A program made the position numbers and the translations under genes. From Candidatus Krumholzibacteriia bacterium (GTDB lineage: Bacteria > Krumholzibacteriota > Krumholzibacteriia > LZORAL124-64-63), in NCBI GenBank assembly GCA_030590265.1, contig JAUUYW010000005.1, positions 1 through 26,772 of the forward strand: a stretch of 26,772 nucleotides of DNA, in the 5' to 3' direction. The notes below the pieces were generated by a model that worked only from the letters and a program-made list of their open reading frames with translations, had not been told where the DNA came from and made no database searches. Shown one piece after another: positions 11,136 to 19,685 of the stretch. Each line of letters opens with the position of its first letter. The first letter of the stretch is position 1.

Positions 11136-12878
11136 TTGCCTCCATTTCAATCCCTTGGGATTTGCACTCTCATTTTTATCCAGATCATCCTTGCTGCCGG
11201 CAACCCATGCCGCGCAGGGTTGGTGATCAATGAATTCCTGGCTGATCCAGCCGGGGCCGATGCCGGCCGGGAATTTGTTGAACTGGTGAACACCGGGCCA
11301 GGTGCCATCAATCTCCTGGGTGTGGAATTCCAGTTTGCCAACGGATCGGTAGGGCCCCAATGGACAACCCGTTGGCATTTGGATACGGATTGGTGGCTGT
11401 CTGAAGGGGATTTTTTTCTTCTGGCCGACCGCAATTGGCAGGGGGAGGTAGAGCCCCAGGTGCAAGTTTGGCTGGGGTTGCAAAATGGTCCCGATGCCAT
11501 TCGGTTGCTTCTGCAGGGTGAAACTCTGGACCTGGTGGGTTATGGACCGCTCACGGATTTGGACCTTATGGAGGGGGAAGCCGTCCCTCTGGTAACTGGT
11601 TTGTCCCTGGCTCGTCGGCCCGATGGGAATGATACCAACAACAACCACAACGATTTTATCTCCACGACTCCCACACCTGGGAGTGCCAACTTCAATGAAT
11701 ATGAACTGAAAATTGAGTCCGTCGGCTATGAGCCACCTTCCCTGACCCATGCCGGACAAAGCCTGATCTTAACGGTTGTTTTGCGCAATGTTGGTTTGCT
11801 GGATATTCCCATTACTGAAATGCGAGTGCAGCTCAGGTCTGGTTCGGGTGAAAATGAGACGGTGTTGGAAACCCTTTTTGCCGGTTGTGCCATCACACAG
11901 GAGTGCCAATTGTTTTTGGGGTTTGCACCCAATGTGATGGGGCGATTCCATGTCTTCCTTGAATTGGAACTTCCTGCTGAAAATGACCCACTGATTATTC
12001 ATGTGGGGCAATTGCAAGTGGGTGCCGGAGAAATCTATCTGAGTGAAGTTTTGTCCGCCCCACCCAGCCATCAGGGTGAATGGGTGGAGATCATGGCTGG
12101 TGCTGAGATTATCAACTTGGATAATTATAAAATGCGGGATGAGGAAGGTGATTGGAAAGACCTTCCCTCAGTGGATTTGCAGCCTGGCGAGTTTCTGGTG
12201 GTGGCTCAGGACTCGGCCGCTCTTGCCCAATGGCACCAGGAAAACCTGGCTCAGGGTATGGTGCTGGATTGTCCTGAAGACCAAATGACAGGATCATTGA
12301 GGCAAATGCCCGGATCGTGGCCCTCGTTGAACAACAATCCCCCTGAAGACCGTGCTTTTGCGGATCGGGTTTATATCGCAGATGACGAAGGCAATGTTTT
12401 GGACCATGTCACCTTGCCTGGTTCTGACTCCTTGCCGGATGGAATGGGTCTTTCCTGGGAAAGGATGTCGCATCACCCGAGTTCATCGGGTTGGCGCCAG
12501 TGGCGTTCATGCACTGCTGCTCAGGGAGGAACTCCTGGATGTATCAACAGTGTGGCTGATCTGCTGCCAACTGAGCTGGAATTATCCGTGGAGCCACCTC
12601 TTTTGGATTTTGAACTGGGGATATGGGTCACTCACATCCGTTTTGTTTTGGGTGATGATGAGGAGAATTGGCATGTGGAGGTTTTCGATCTTTGGGGAGC
12701 AAAGGTAAGAGATCTTGGGGGTGCGGTCGGTGGGCAGGGAACCCGGGATTTGGTTTGGGATGGCAGGGATGAACAGGGGCACCGTGTGCCAATTGGTGGC
12801 TATGTGGTGTTGTTGCACAAAAGCCAGGAAAACCAATCCTTTCGTCCAGTTGCGAAAGCCTTGGTGGTGGTGCGTTGA
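11136..12878 (+). CDS. Secreted protein with two lamin-tail domains and FlgD-Ig-like C-terminus
   Basis: 580 residues from TTG 11136, the first possible start after an in-frame stop at 11124-11126. It gives a plausible signal peptide (LIFIQIILAAGNPCRA) immediately before the mature domain, though the ribosome binding site is poor. Lamin-tail domain 1 covers about 29-135 (LVINEFLADPAG, GREFVELVNTG, LSEGDFFLLAD). A CARDB-like adhesion/beta-sandwich module follows at about 190-295 (LTVVLRNVGLLDIPI). Lamin-tail domain 2 starts near 298 (EIYLSEVLSAPP, GEWVEIM, LQPGEFLVVAQD). The last ~95 residues (VEVFDLWGAKV, LVWDGRDEQGHRVPIGGYV, ending LVVVR) form a FlgD-Ig/sorting-like domain. Such proteins are exported and sometimes associated with nucleases or surface assembly; no nuclease domain is present here. 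It starts 31 bp after the vWA gene and overlaps the next gene by 4 bp. Confidence 0.88.
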   Translation: MPPFQSLGICTLIFIQIILAAGNPCRAGLVINEFLADPAGADAGREFVELVNTGPGAINLLGVEFQFANGSVGPQWTTRWHLDTDWWLSEGDFFLLADRNWQGEVEPQVQVWLGLQNGPDAIRLLLQGETLDLVGYGPLTDLDLMEGEAVPLVTGLSLARRPDGNDTNNNHNDFISTTPTPGSANFNEYELKIESVGYEPPSLTHAGQSLILTVVLRNVGLLDIPITEMRVQLRSGSGENETVLETLFAGCAITQECQLFLGFAPNVMGRFHVFLELELPAENDPLIIHVGQLQVGAGEIYLSEVLSAPPSHQGEWVEIMAGAEIINLDNYKMRDEEGDWKDLPSVDLQPGEFLVVAQDSAALAQWHQENLAQGMVLDCPEDQMTGSLRQMPGSWPSLNNNPPEDRAFADRVYIADDEGNVLDHVTLPGSDSLPDGMGLSWERMSHHPSSSGWRQWRSCTAAQGGTPGCINSVADLLPTELELSVEPPLLDFELGIWVTHIRFVLGDDEENWHVEVFDLWGAKVRDLGGAVGGQGTRDLVWDGRDEQGHRVPIGGYVVLLHKSQENQSFRPVAKALVVVR

Positions 12879-13765
12879 CCAAGGTGCTGCAGATTGAAAA
12901 ACTGATTGGTGCCTGGGCGCGGCTGCCCTTTTTGAGCTTGGGATGTCTGGTGATTTTTGTTGGCATTGAGCTAGGCGCAGTGGTGGATCAAGCAATAGCT
13001 GGTGGGTTATTGAACATGGAAGACAGCTGGCTCATTCCATCATCCCTGACTCGTGGGGTGTTGACCGGCAACCATCAGTCTTCGGGCCTCAAAGGTGAAA
13101 TCATGGGGACGGTAAGCCAGGGTCGTTTGTTCTCCATGTCAGAATTGGAACAGCGGAGTGTATCACTGGAAGGAGTGATCTTTCCTTGGCGTAATAAACT
13201 TAGTTGGGCAGGAAGGTGGCAAAGGACTGGCCGGGACTTGTTTGTGGAAGACCGTTTGACGGCTCGGGTCCTATGGGGCCACCGACCTGCCGTGGGTCTT
13301 GGGTTTCGCCGGATAAAGCTGACTCTTGCCCAGAAGGAACAAATTCCAGCCCAGGAATTCTTTTTCCTTTTGAAAGCCCCTTGGAAATGGGGTGCCGTAA
13401 CCGGAATGGTGCAATTGCAATGGCCCGGATATTCATCTTCCCGCAATTCAGGCAACGGCGAGCATGGTCGCCGCACTGAAGCTCTGAAAGCCATCTTCGT
13501 CCACTCGGATCATGCCATTGCCGTGGTTGTCGATCGTCTTGACAATGGCAAGCCAAATTTGGGTTTTCAAATACTCATGACATTGACAACCGGGATTGGT
13601 ATTGAATTCAGGGTTGATTCCCCAACGGGCAGCTTGGGGCCCGGGCTGTCCATCGTTCGTGGAGGACTGATGGTGCGCACCAGTCATTTGGTTCATCCCC
13701 AACTTGGTATTACTCACCGTATTGCCCTGGTGGTTGGCCGTTTTGGGGTGAGAGCCCATGAGTGA
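12875..13765 (+). CDS. Predicted outer-membrane beta-barrel protein (PorV/UPF0164-like C-terminus)
   Basis: 296 residues. The TTG start at 12875 overlaps the previous stop (TTGA), implying translational coupling; an in-frame GTG at 12884 is an alternative. The N-terminus has a hydrophobic export segment (LPFLSLGCLVIFVGIELGAV) with a likely cleavage near AIAGG. The rest alternates short strands with aromatic/hydrophobic faces (VLWGHRPAVGLGFRRIKLTL, GFQILMTLTTGIGIEFRV). The final part, with 'RTSHLVHPQLGITHRIAL', closely resembles the last strands of PorV/PorQ/UPF0164-type barrels, where 'HP(E/Q)LG.THR' is recurrent. The family link is inferred from that motif. PorV-like proteins help attach type-IX-secreted cargo, and the upstream gene encodes a protein with a sorting-like tail. 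Confidence 0.7.
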   Translation: MTKVLQIEKLIGAWARLPFLSLGCLVIFVGIELGAVVDQAIAGGLLNMEDSWLIPSSLTRGVLTGNHQSSGLKGEIMGTVSQGRLFSMSELEQRSVSLEGVIFPWRNKLSWAGRWQRTGRDLFVEDRLTARVLWGHRPAVGLGFRRIKLTLAQKEQIPAQEFFFLLKAPWKWGAVTGMVQLQWPGYSSSRNSGNGEHGRRTEALKAIFVHSDHAIAVVVDRLDNGKPNLGFQILMTLTTGIGIEFRVDSPTGSLGPGLSIVRGGLMVRTSHLVHPQLGITHRIALVVGRFGVRAHE

Positions 13766-15341
13766 AAACCCAACCATTCCTTTGATATTCCTGGTTGCCT
13801 TGGTTGTGCTGGTTTTGGCAGGGCAGCCGGGACAGTCGGGTGCTCAAGATGTCTTGTATGGTATGAGCGAAGAGGACTTGCAGGAGATCCTGACCGCATT
13901 GCAGGAATCGGATATGCCGGCAGAATTGAATCCCCTTTCCGATAGGCAAGAAATACCTGTGGGTTCCAGGAAGTTGCAAGGATGGTGGGATGGCAGGGTG
14001 GCCCTATCCAGTGTTGGGGAAATTGACCAGCTAACCCGGTTGAAAGTCCGATCCACGTGGTTCATGGCTCGAGCGAGAGTGCGCAAGGCTTATGACGGAA
14101 CGAGCCTGGCGGCAGGCACTGCAGTTCTGTTTTTTGGGCCACTGGAAATCCAGGCCGGAGGCATTGGCATGAATGCCGGTTATGGATTGTTGATGCATCG
14201 GCCGGGGCGTTCCGCGGGGTTGGCGGCTGGACAGTCTTTTCGGGGGATCAGCAATGGGATTGTTGGCTGGGCCACTTTGCCGGAGAAAAAATCGGTTTGG
14301 GGCCTGGGGGGAAAGTTGAAAGGACGCGGGTGGAATCTTGCGGCCATGCACGGGCAATCCGGTGATGAAAAATCGGAGGCAGCATTGAGTGCTCTGCACC
14401 TCACCCGGGATTTGGGTCCTCTGATGTTGGGTGTGGGTGTGATGCATATGCACGGGCAAAGAGGTTTCACTTTTTCCGGATCCTGGCAGAAGGTAAAAAC
14501 AAATCTTGGTTTTGAGTGGATTGCCTGGAAAAACCAGGAAGAACGACAATACCATGGCGCCTGGTTGGTATCCCTGCAAACGAGGCTTCCTTTGGGCATT
14601 GACCTGCAGGCCCGATGGGCAGCCTCCAACAGCAATGTTGGTCCTTTTGCCGGGGGCCGTCCAGCCGTGTTGAGCGCTTGGGGTGGGGCCGGTTGGGCTG
14701 TTCGGTTGCGAGGGAGGCTTTCGGATAATTGGCGGCTGCAAATGCTCTGGTCCGAAAGCATTGGACCAGATTGGACGGGTATTCATCGTCGTCACCAAAA
14801 ACGATTTGCTGACCTCCTGCTTCTGGGGCGGTTTCCCTTGGGTTGGGAAATCAAGGTCCGCTGGCATGAACGAATCCGGATTCTGGAAGGGTGGTCCGAA
14901 GATTTTCCCTGGTTGCCGCCATCGCAGGTGGGTGAAGACGAAAGAGTTGGTTTGGCGTTGGACCTGAAGCGTGAACTGGTCGCTGGAACATGGATTTTCA
15001 CCCTGCGCAGTCTGGGACGTATGGGAGCGTCCACCAATGGCCGCCGAACCCTGGGTGGAGTTCGTCTCCGAGGAAGAGTTTTCAGAGAAGTTTCCTATTT
15101 GTTCTCCTATCAGTGGGCCTGGGGTGATGCCATTGATCTTGTCAGCGCTGTCAATCCTCTCAGAGGGTTGGTGCTGCCACGGCATTGGGGTAACTGGGAC
15201 TCCGAAATTCTTCTGGGGCTTGAATATTCCATCCGACTGGGGCGAATCATGGTGGCATTTTCCCGCCGTGAACCTGCCGTGAGAGGCATGGGAAAGGGGG
15301 AAAACCGATTGTGGGCGGGGTTTCAGGCTCGGTGGGAATAA
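13758..15341 (+). CDS. Predicted outer-membrane beta-barrel related to helix-hairpin-helix (ComEA-like) barrel proteins
   Basis: 527 residues. ATG 13758 overlaps the previous gene by 8 bp and has GGTGAG upstream. A signal peptide (IPLIFLVALVVLVLAG, cleavage near SGA/QD) is followed by an acidic helical stretch (MSEEDLQEILTALQESDMP). This looks like the remnant of the N-terminus seen in Bacteroidetes-type helix-hairpin-helix barrel proteins, but without the hairpin repeats. From about residue 80 on there are many amphipathic strands. 'GGIGMNAGYGLLMHRPGRSA' and 'QSFRGISNGIVGWA' match the order of elements in that barrel family (a 'GQGL'-like strand, then a 'FRG.A' strand). The protein ends in W-A-G-F-Q-A-R-W-E, a typical terminal barrel strand. 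DNA uptake or envelope transport are possible roles but nothing here proves either. Family assignment is inference. Confidence 0.75.
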   Translation: MSENPTIPLIFLVALVVLVLAGQPGQSGAQDVLYGMSEEDLQEILTALQESDMPAELNPLSDRQEIPVGSRKLQGWWDGRVALSSVGEIDQLTRLKVRSTWFMARARVRKAYDGTSLAAGTAVLFFGPLEIQAGGIGMNAGYGLLMHRPGRSAGLAAGQSFRGISNGIVGWATLPEKKSVWGLGGKLKGRGWNLAAMHGQSGDEKSEAALSALHLTRDLGPLMLGVGVMHMHGQRGFTFSGSWQKVKTNLGFEWIAWKNQEERQYHGAWLVSLQTRLPLGIDLQARWAASNSNVGPFAGGRPAVLSAWGGAGWAVRLRGRLSDNWRLQMLWSESIGPDWTGIHRRHQKRFADLLLLGRFPLGWEIKVRWHERIRILEGWSEDFPWLPPSQVGEDERVGLALDLKRELVAGTWIFTLRSLGRMGASTNGRRTLGGVRLRGRVFREVSYLFSYQWAWGDAIDLVSAVNPLRGLVLPRHWGNWDSEILLGLEYSIRLGRIMVAFSRREPAVRGMGKGENRLWAGFQARWE

Positions 15342-15362
15342 CCAGGGCAGCTTGGTGATCAA

Positions 15363-15395
15363 CTTTTTCTTTTTCCGGACGAAAAAAAGAAAGAG
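15363..15395 (+). other. A/T-rich hairpin between barrel gene and 15426 gene
   Basis: A CTTTTTCTTTTTC arm at 15363-15375 pairs with 15381-15395 (GAAAAAAAGAAAGAG) with a 2-nt bulge. An alternative short stem joins CGGAC (15376-15380) to GTCCG (15401-15405). No T-run follows, so this is not a standard terminator. Confidence 0.4.
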
Positions 15396-15425
15396 TAAAA
15401 GTCCGTCTACAACGAAAGGTCATCG

Positions 15426-17099
15426 GTGACTGTCACCGGGAGCTACATCCGTATATTGCCCAGCAGGGTTGATCCTGGTGTCTTGCCGCAGCCTCCAGGT
15501 CGCGTGCTTGAGGACCTGGTATATCTTGCGGACCGGGATGAACCCATCAGCGAGTTGTCCCGGAAGGTTTTCATGCGGTTGCGCAAATTCATCGGCTCCG
15601 AAGAACTCAATGCCAACTTGATGGGCATCCAGTATCTGGCCTGCCAGGGGGATGCTGAAGGCGTGAGGTTGTTAGCTGCATATTTGGATGTGACCACTGC
15701 AGGGGCGCGTTTGATTCCCCATCTGCGCAGTTTCAGTCATACTCGTCGTCAATTATTGCTCCTGGCCAAAATTTCGGGCAATTTGGATGAAGTCGGCAAA
15801 GAGTGGCAGAGACGGGCAAAGAGATTAATTGGAAATTGTCTGGCTTTTCCGGGACTCGATCAATCGATTTCCCGTAGCTTGGACAACCCTGCGCCGTGTA
15901 TGCAGGGAGTGCTTGAAAAACTACTGTCCGAGGTGGTTCAGGAAGCCGGAATATCTCCAGTGAATCGAACCTTGTTGGTGGAATTGCTGCGCTTGGAAAC
16001 CGATGCCTGGCAGGAGCGGATCAGTCGTCTGGCAGGCACCGTCAATCCTTACCGGATTTCGGCAGTGCAAAGACTTTTGCCCATTCTGAATCGAGCCGAT
16101 ACCAACATCAGAGATTTGCGTCAGTTGATTGCCTGGGTTCAAGAGGGGCAGGATCGCGATGCGTTCATCAGGCATGGGTCGCGTGCCCTGGAGGTTTTGG
16201 AGCCTCAAGAATTCGAGACCATTTTCAAAACTTTGCGCAGTGATCCGAATTTGGACCTGCTGGCGGATTTGCATGGAGGAGGAATCAAGAATCCACTTCC
16301 TCTGCCTTGGTTGGGCACCGCCGTGGCGCGTTTGCTGGCATTGGATTTTCAAATAGTTGGGCATGGGTACGAAACCAGTGATTTGGATTTGGTGTCCGCA
16401 GTGGCCCTGGTTCAAGAACACACTCGGGAATGGGTCCTGGCCATGCCCCTGGATCCGGAACCGGCAACGATTATCCAAAAAGTTCTGGCTGAACCCAGGG
16501 TCCTTCACGATGGAATCACCGGCAGGAGTATTTGGATTACCGACGGTCTTGGGGTGGAAGTTGGCCAACTGGTTTTGACGTTGCAATCATATCATGATGA
16601 ACTAACGCCCTGGCCCCATGGATTGCCCGGACCCAACGACACGGATCCTGCGCGGCCTTTATCCGAAGTCGATGAAAATGCATTGGCAGATGATGGCACT
16701 GACGAAAACTCACAAAAGGCCCAAGTGATGGATGGGACCAAGATCAAGAATCTGGTTTTTTCAAATATCACGTCAACCAGTGTTCTGTTGGGCTTTCTCC
16801 GCAATCCAAAAGTTGTGGCGGTGCCCGGTTTGGTGGCCGCGGTGGCCAGCAGGACTCGCAATCCCCAGATTATCGAAACAATTGCTTCGAGCCGCGCCTT
16901 GCACACCGGTTTCGCCAATCGGGATGTTCCTTTGATATGCCTGCGCAGCCCATGCAACGTATCGCCCAAGATTTTGCGGAAATTCATCCACGTAAAATTT
17001 GTTTCGAAAGTGGACTTGCGCCGCATGGCTGCCGACCGTTCCGGAATCCGCAAAGAAGTGGTTCGGGAAATTGAATTGTACCTGGATCTGCTGGGTTGA
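15426..17099 (+). CDS. Uncharacterised cytoplasmic helical-repeat protein
   Basis: 557 residues from GTG 15426, with GAAAGG at 15414-15419 upstream. There is no signal peptide or membrane segment, so it is probably cytoplasmic. The protein is almost entirely helical (many Leu/Arg-rich amphipathic helices), followed by an acidic linker at about 405-435 (DNDTDP-type to DENSQK). The last ~120 residues (FLRNPKVVAVPGLVAAVASR, IETIASSRAL, KILRKFIHVKFVSKVDLRRM) resemble a degenerate HEAT-like module of several delta-proteobacterial and candidate-phylum proteins, in which 'FL.NP..' repeats are followed by 'DLR.LA.D'. That resemblance is from memory and is not proof of function. It stands 84 bp after the barrel gene and about 130 bp before carbamate kinase, with no obvious operon partner. 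A scaffold or regulatory role is a guess. Confidence 0.7.
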   Translation: MTVTGSYIRILPSRVDPGVLPQPPGRVLEDLVYLADRDEPISELSRKVFMRLRKFIGSEELNANLMGIQYLACQGDAEGVRLLAAYLDVTTAGARLIPHLRSFSHTRRQLLLLAKISGNLDEVGKEWQRRAKRLIGNCLAFPGLDQSISRSLDNPAPCMQGVLEKLLSEVVQEAGISPVNRTLLVELLRLETDAWQERISRLAGTVNPYRISAVQRLLPILNRADTNIRDLRQLIAWVQEGQDRDAFIRHGSRALEVLEPQEFETIFKTLRSDPNLDLLADLHGGGIKNPLPLPWLGTAVARLLALDFQIVGHGYETSDLDLVSAVALVQEHTREWVLAMPLDPEPATIIQKVLAEPRVLHDGITGRSIWITDGLGVEVGQLVLTLQSYHDELTPWPHGLPGPNDTDPARPLSEVDENALADDGTDENSQKAQVMDGTKIKNLVFSNITSTSVLLGFLRNPKVVAVPGLVAAVASRTRNPQIIETIASSRALHTGFANRDVPLICLRSPCNVSPKILRKFIHVKFVSKVDLRRMAADRSGIRKEVVREIELYLDLLG

Positions 17100-17117
17100 T
17101 TTCTCTGTTCAGTACGG

Positions 17118-17146
17118 TTGACTTGACCCTTTCAACACCATAGGTT
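17118..17146 (+). promoter_or_regulatory. Candidate sigma70-type promoter upstream of carbamate kinase
   Basis: TTGACT at 17118-17123 and TAGGTT at 17141-17146 are separated by 17 bp. The -35 box is good (5 of 6) but the -10 is poor (3 of 6). Confidence 0.3.
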
Positions 17147-17231
17147 TCTTGCCTGGGCAAAGGCGCCATCGACCACTTCAGGATCTATGATTATTTGCTG
17201 GTGCAGCAAGAAAGGCTCTGCAGGGATGAGC

Positions 17232-18191
17232 ATGGAAAAACGTCGTTTTGTTATTGCGCTGGGTGGAAATGCCATCCTTCCCGTGGGTTTGGAAGGTACT
17301 TTTGCACAGCAGTTGGATATCACCCGCAAAACTATGGACACCGTGGCCATGCTGGCCGGCCAGGGGCATGAAATTGTCATGACCCATGGCAATGGACCCG
17401 TTGTGGGGAACATCGTTTTGCGTTGTGACGCGGGTCAGGCCCTGCATGGTATTCCTGCCATGCCCATGTTCGTTTGCGGTGCCGACAGCCAGGGTGGCCT
17501 GGGTTTTATGCTGCAGCAGGCTTTGCAAAATTCCCTGAAGGCAGCAGGCTTGAACTATCCGGTGGCCTCGGTCATTACCCAGGTTCGGGTGGACGCTTCT
17601 GATCCGGCTTTTGACAACCCGACCAAACCCATTGGGCCCTTCTATGCCGAACAGCAGGCTGAAGAAGTGAGGGCCGAAACCGGTTGGACCGTGGTCAAGG
17701 ATGCCGGTCGGGGGTGGCGCAGGGTCGTGCCCAGTCCCAAGCCCATCGAAGTGATGGAATACGAGGCCATCAAGGCCATGGCTGATGCAGGGGTGCTGGT
17801 CATTGCTGTCGGTGGGGGAGGCATTCCTGTGGTCATCAATGACGCAGGCGAACTCGAAGGTGTGGATGCCGTCATCGACAAGGACCGGGCCAGCGACCTG
17901 TTGGGTCGTCTCATTGGTGCCGACACTCTGGTGATCATCACCCAGGTGGACAAGGTATACACCCGCTTCGGCCAACCCGATCAGGAAGCTCTTGATGTCT
18001 TGACTGCGGAGCGGGCCCAACAAATGCTGGATAATGGGGAATTCCCGGCGGGCAGCATGGGACCCAAAATCGAATCGGCTGTTTCATTCCTTGCGGGGGG
18101 CGGACGGGAAGTCATCATAACCTCACCGGAAGAATTCCTCAATTCGGTGGAAGGCAAGGGCGGCACACGCATCGTACCGGCTGATTCCTGA
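17232..18191 (+). CDS. arcC: Carbamate kinase
   Basis: 319 residues from ATG 17232, six nt after AGGG (17222-17225). The ATG two codons earlier (17226) abuts that site and is less likely, and an in-frame ATT/ATG frame opening farther upstream would add non-family residues. The enzyme reversibly makes ATP and carbamate from carbamoyl phosphate and ADP. Family signatures in order: FVIALGGNAI at the N-terminus, MTHGNGPVVGN, VCGADSQGGLGFML, VIAVGGGGIPVV, DAVIDKDRASDLLG and GSMGPKIESAVSFL, covering the amino-acid-kinase fold without gaps. Length fits the ~310 norm. No arginine deiminase (arcA) or ornithine transcarbamylase (arcB) gene lies next to it, so its pathway is not given by context: fermentation of arginine, agmatine, allantoin or creatinine derivatives are all possible elsewhere in the genome. 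Confidence 0.95.
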   Translation: MEKRRFVIALGGNAILPVGLEGTFAQQLDITRKTMDTVAMLAGQGHEIVMTHGNGPVVGNIVLRCDAGQALHGIPAMPMFVCGADSQGGLGFMLQQALQNSLKAAGLNYPVASVITQVRVDASDPAFDNPTKPIGPFYAEQQAEEVRAETGWTVVKDAGRGWRRVVPSPKPIEVMEYEAIKAMADAGVLVIAVGGGGIPVVINDAGELEGVDAVIDKDRASDLLGRLIGADTLVIITQVDKVYTRFGQPDQEALDVLTAERAQQMLDNGEFPAGSMGPKIESAVSFLAGGGREVIITSPEEFLNSVEGKGGTRIVPADS

Positions 18192-18361
18192 GACAAACTC
18201 TATTTGAGTCACGGCTGTGCGAAACTTCAGGGCGAAAACCATTGTCCCCACACCCATCTTGAATTAAATTCCCTATAGCCGGGTGGGATGGTCCCGCTTG
18301 GTTGGCTTAGACTTGCAGTCTTGGGTTTTCAGGATTGCATTCGATTTTCAGGAGGAACCTT
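18192..18361 (+). other. 170-bp purD leader, no clear regulatory element
   Basis: Besides the purD ribosome binding site I see only small hairpins (AGACT-TGC-AGTCT at 18309-18321, GGGA-TGG-TCCC near 18286) and a TATAGC at 18274-18279 without a matching -35 box. No purine-riboswitch architecture was recognised. Confidence 0.4.
18350..18355 (+). promoter_or_regulatory. Consensus ribosome binding site of purD
   Basis: AGGAGG lies 6 nt before ATG 18362. It overrules the upstream in-frame start at 18335 and gives the conserved MSRKVLVIGSGGREHA N-terminus. Confidence 0.9.
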
Positions 18362-19684
18362 ATGTCCAGGAAAGTTCTCGTGATCGGATCCGGTGGCAGG
18401 GAGCACGCCATCGTCCGGCAGTTGGCCATTTCCGAGCAGAATCCCAGCATTTATTGTGCACCCGGAAATCCCGGAACTTCCCAGTTTGCCACCAATGTGG
18501 ACCTGGACATCATGGACTCGGACGCGGTGGTGGCATTTTGCCGATCCAACCTCATCGACCTGGTCATTATTGGCCCCGAAGATCCATTGATCGCGGGCCT
18601 GGCCGATCATCTTCACAAAGCTGATTTCAATGTCTTTGGCCCAGGTGCCATGGGGGCCAAGCTGGAAGGCGACAAGGAGTTCAGCAAAGAGGTTTTGGCC
18701 TCCGCAGGTGTTCCCACCGCACGGTACCAGGCCTTCAGCAGCAGTCATGCAGCTTTGAAGCATCTTGATACGGTGAGTTTGCCGGTGGTGATCAAAGCCT
18801 GCGGGGCGGCCCAGGGTAAAGGTGTTGCTGTTTGCAGCAACCGCGATGAAGCCGAAGAATTCATACGGGCCTGTTTGGACGACCAGCAATTTGGTGGGGC
18901 CGGCTTGCGCATCCTCATGGAGGAATGCCTGTTTGGGCCTGAATTGTCCATCCTGATTGTCACCGATGGGCAGGATTATTGCCTGCTGGCGCCCAGTCGC
19001 GACCACAAACGCATTGGCGAAGGCAACACCGGCCCCAACACTGGTGGCATGGGTGCTTTTGCACCGGTCAAACTCGAACCCTCCATGTACACCGAAATCG
19101 ATACCCGCATTGTTCTGCCTGTGCTGGCTGAGCTGCGCCGTCGGGATATTCCCTACCGTGGCGTTTTGTATGTTGGTTTGATGTTGACCGATTCCGGTCC
19201 CCAGGTGCTGGAGTTCAATTGCCGTTTCGGAGATCCCGAGACTCAGGTTGTGCTGCCATTGTTGCGTGCCGATTTCCTGGAAATGTGTTACCAGACGGCC
19301 CAGGGTAAGCTCGGTGATTTTTTGCAGGGAATTCATGAAGTTGAAGACGTGGTTCCTTCTGATTGGCCCGGTGCCGGTGCTTCCAGTTGGTTGCGCCAGG
19401 CAGTGGTTGTTGTTGGTGCCTCCGATGGATATCCTGGCCGGTACATCAAGGGTCGGCCCATTGATTTGCCCGAAGAGATGAGTGATGACCGTTGGGTTAT
19501 CCATGCTGGGACTGCGGTTGCGAAAGATGGAGCGGTGGTGACCAATGGCGGTCGGGTGCTGGGTGCTGTGGGCACTGGCATGACACTGGAATTGGCCAAG
19601 AATGTTGCCTACAGTCTGCTGGAAAAAACTCACTTTGAAGGATTGATTTATCGTCGGGATATTGGTGACAACGGAGGAAAGTAA
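18362..19684 (+). CDS. purD: Phosphoribosylamine-glycine ligase (GAR synthetase)
   Basis: 440 residues, close to the usual 420-430. It joins 5-phosphoribosylamine and glycine using ATP, the second step of de novo purine synthesis. The N-terminal Rossmann-like domain has VLVIGSGGREHAI (5-17) and APGNPGT. The ATP-grasp region has GDKEFSKEVLASAGVPTA, VIKACGAAQGKGV and EECLFGPELSIL. The metal/substrate part has SRDHKRIGEGNTGPNTGGMG and LEFNCRFGDPETQ. All expected motifs are present. One detail is slightly unusual: 'KACGAAQGKGV' where 'KADGLAAGKGV' is common, with Cys and Gln replacing the typical Asp and Ala. The stop is 1 bp before the purE ATG, so the two are certainly one operon. The glycine it uses can come from glyA further down. 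Confidence 0.97.
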   Translation: MSRKVLVIGSGGREHAIVRQLAISEQNPSIYCAPGNPGTSQFATNVDLDIMDSDAVVAFCRSNLIDLVIIGPEDPLIAGLADHLHKADFNVFGPGAMGAKLEGDKEFSKEVLASAGVPTARYQAFSSSHAALKHLDTVSLPVVIKACGAAQGKGVAVCSNRDEAEEFIRACLDDQQFGGAGLRILMEECLFGPELSILIVTDGQDYCLLAPSRDHKRIGEGNTGPNTGGMGAFAPVKLEPSMYTEIDTRIVLPVLAELRRRDIPYRGVLYVGLMLTDSGPQVLEFNCRFGDPETQVVLPLLRADFLEMCYQTAQGKLGDFLQGIHEVEDVVPSDWPGAGASSWLRQAVVVVGASDGYPGRYIKGRPIDLPEEMSDDRWVIHAGTAVAKDGAVVTNGGRVLGAVGTGMTLELAKNVAYSLLEKTHFEGLIYRRDIGDNGGK

Positions 19685-19685
19685 A

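Noticed and set aside
14031..15362. 443-codon minus-strand open frame opposite the second barrel gene
   Set aside because: Pro/Ser/His-rich shadow; the + strand gene has a signal peptide, a ribosome binding site and overlap with its neighbour.
18192..18361. Purine riboswitch before purD
   Set aside because: No three-way junction or conserved loop bases; only small unrelated hairpins.
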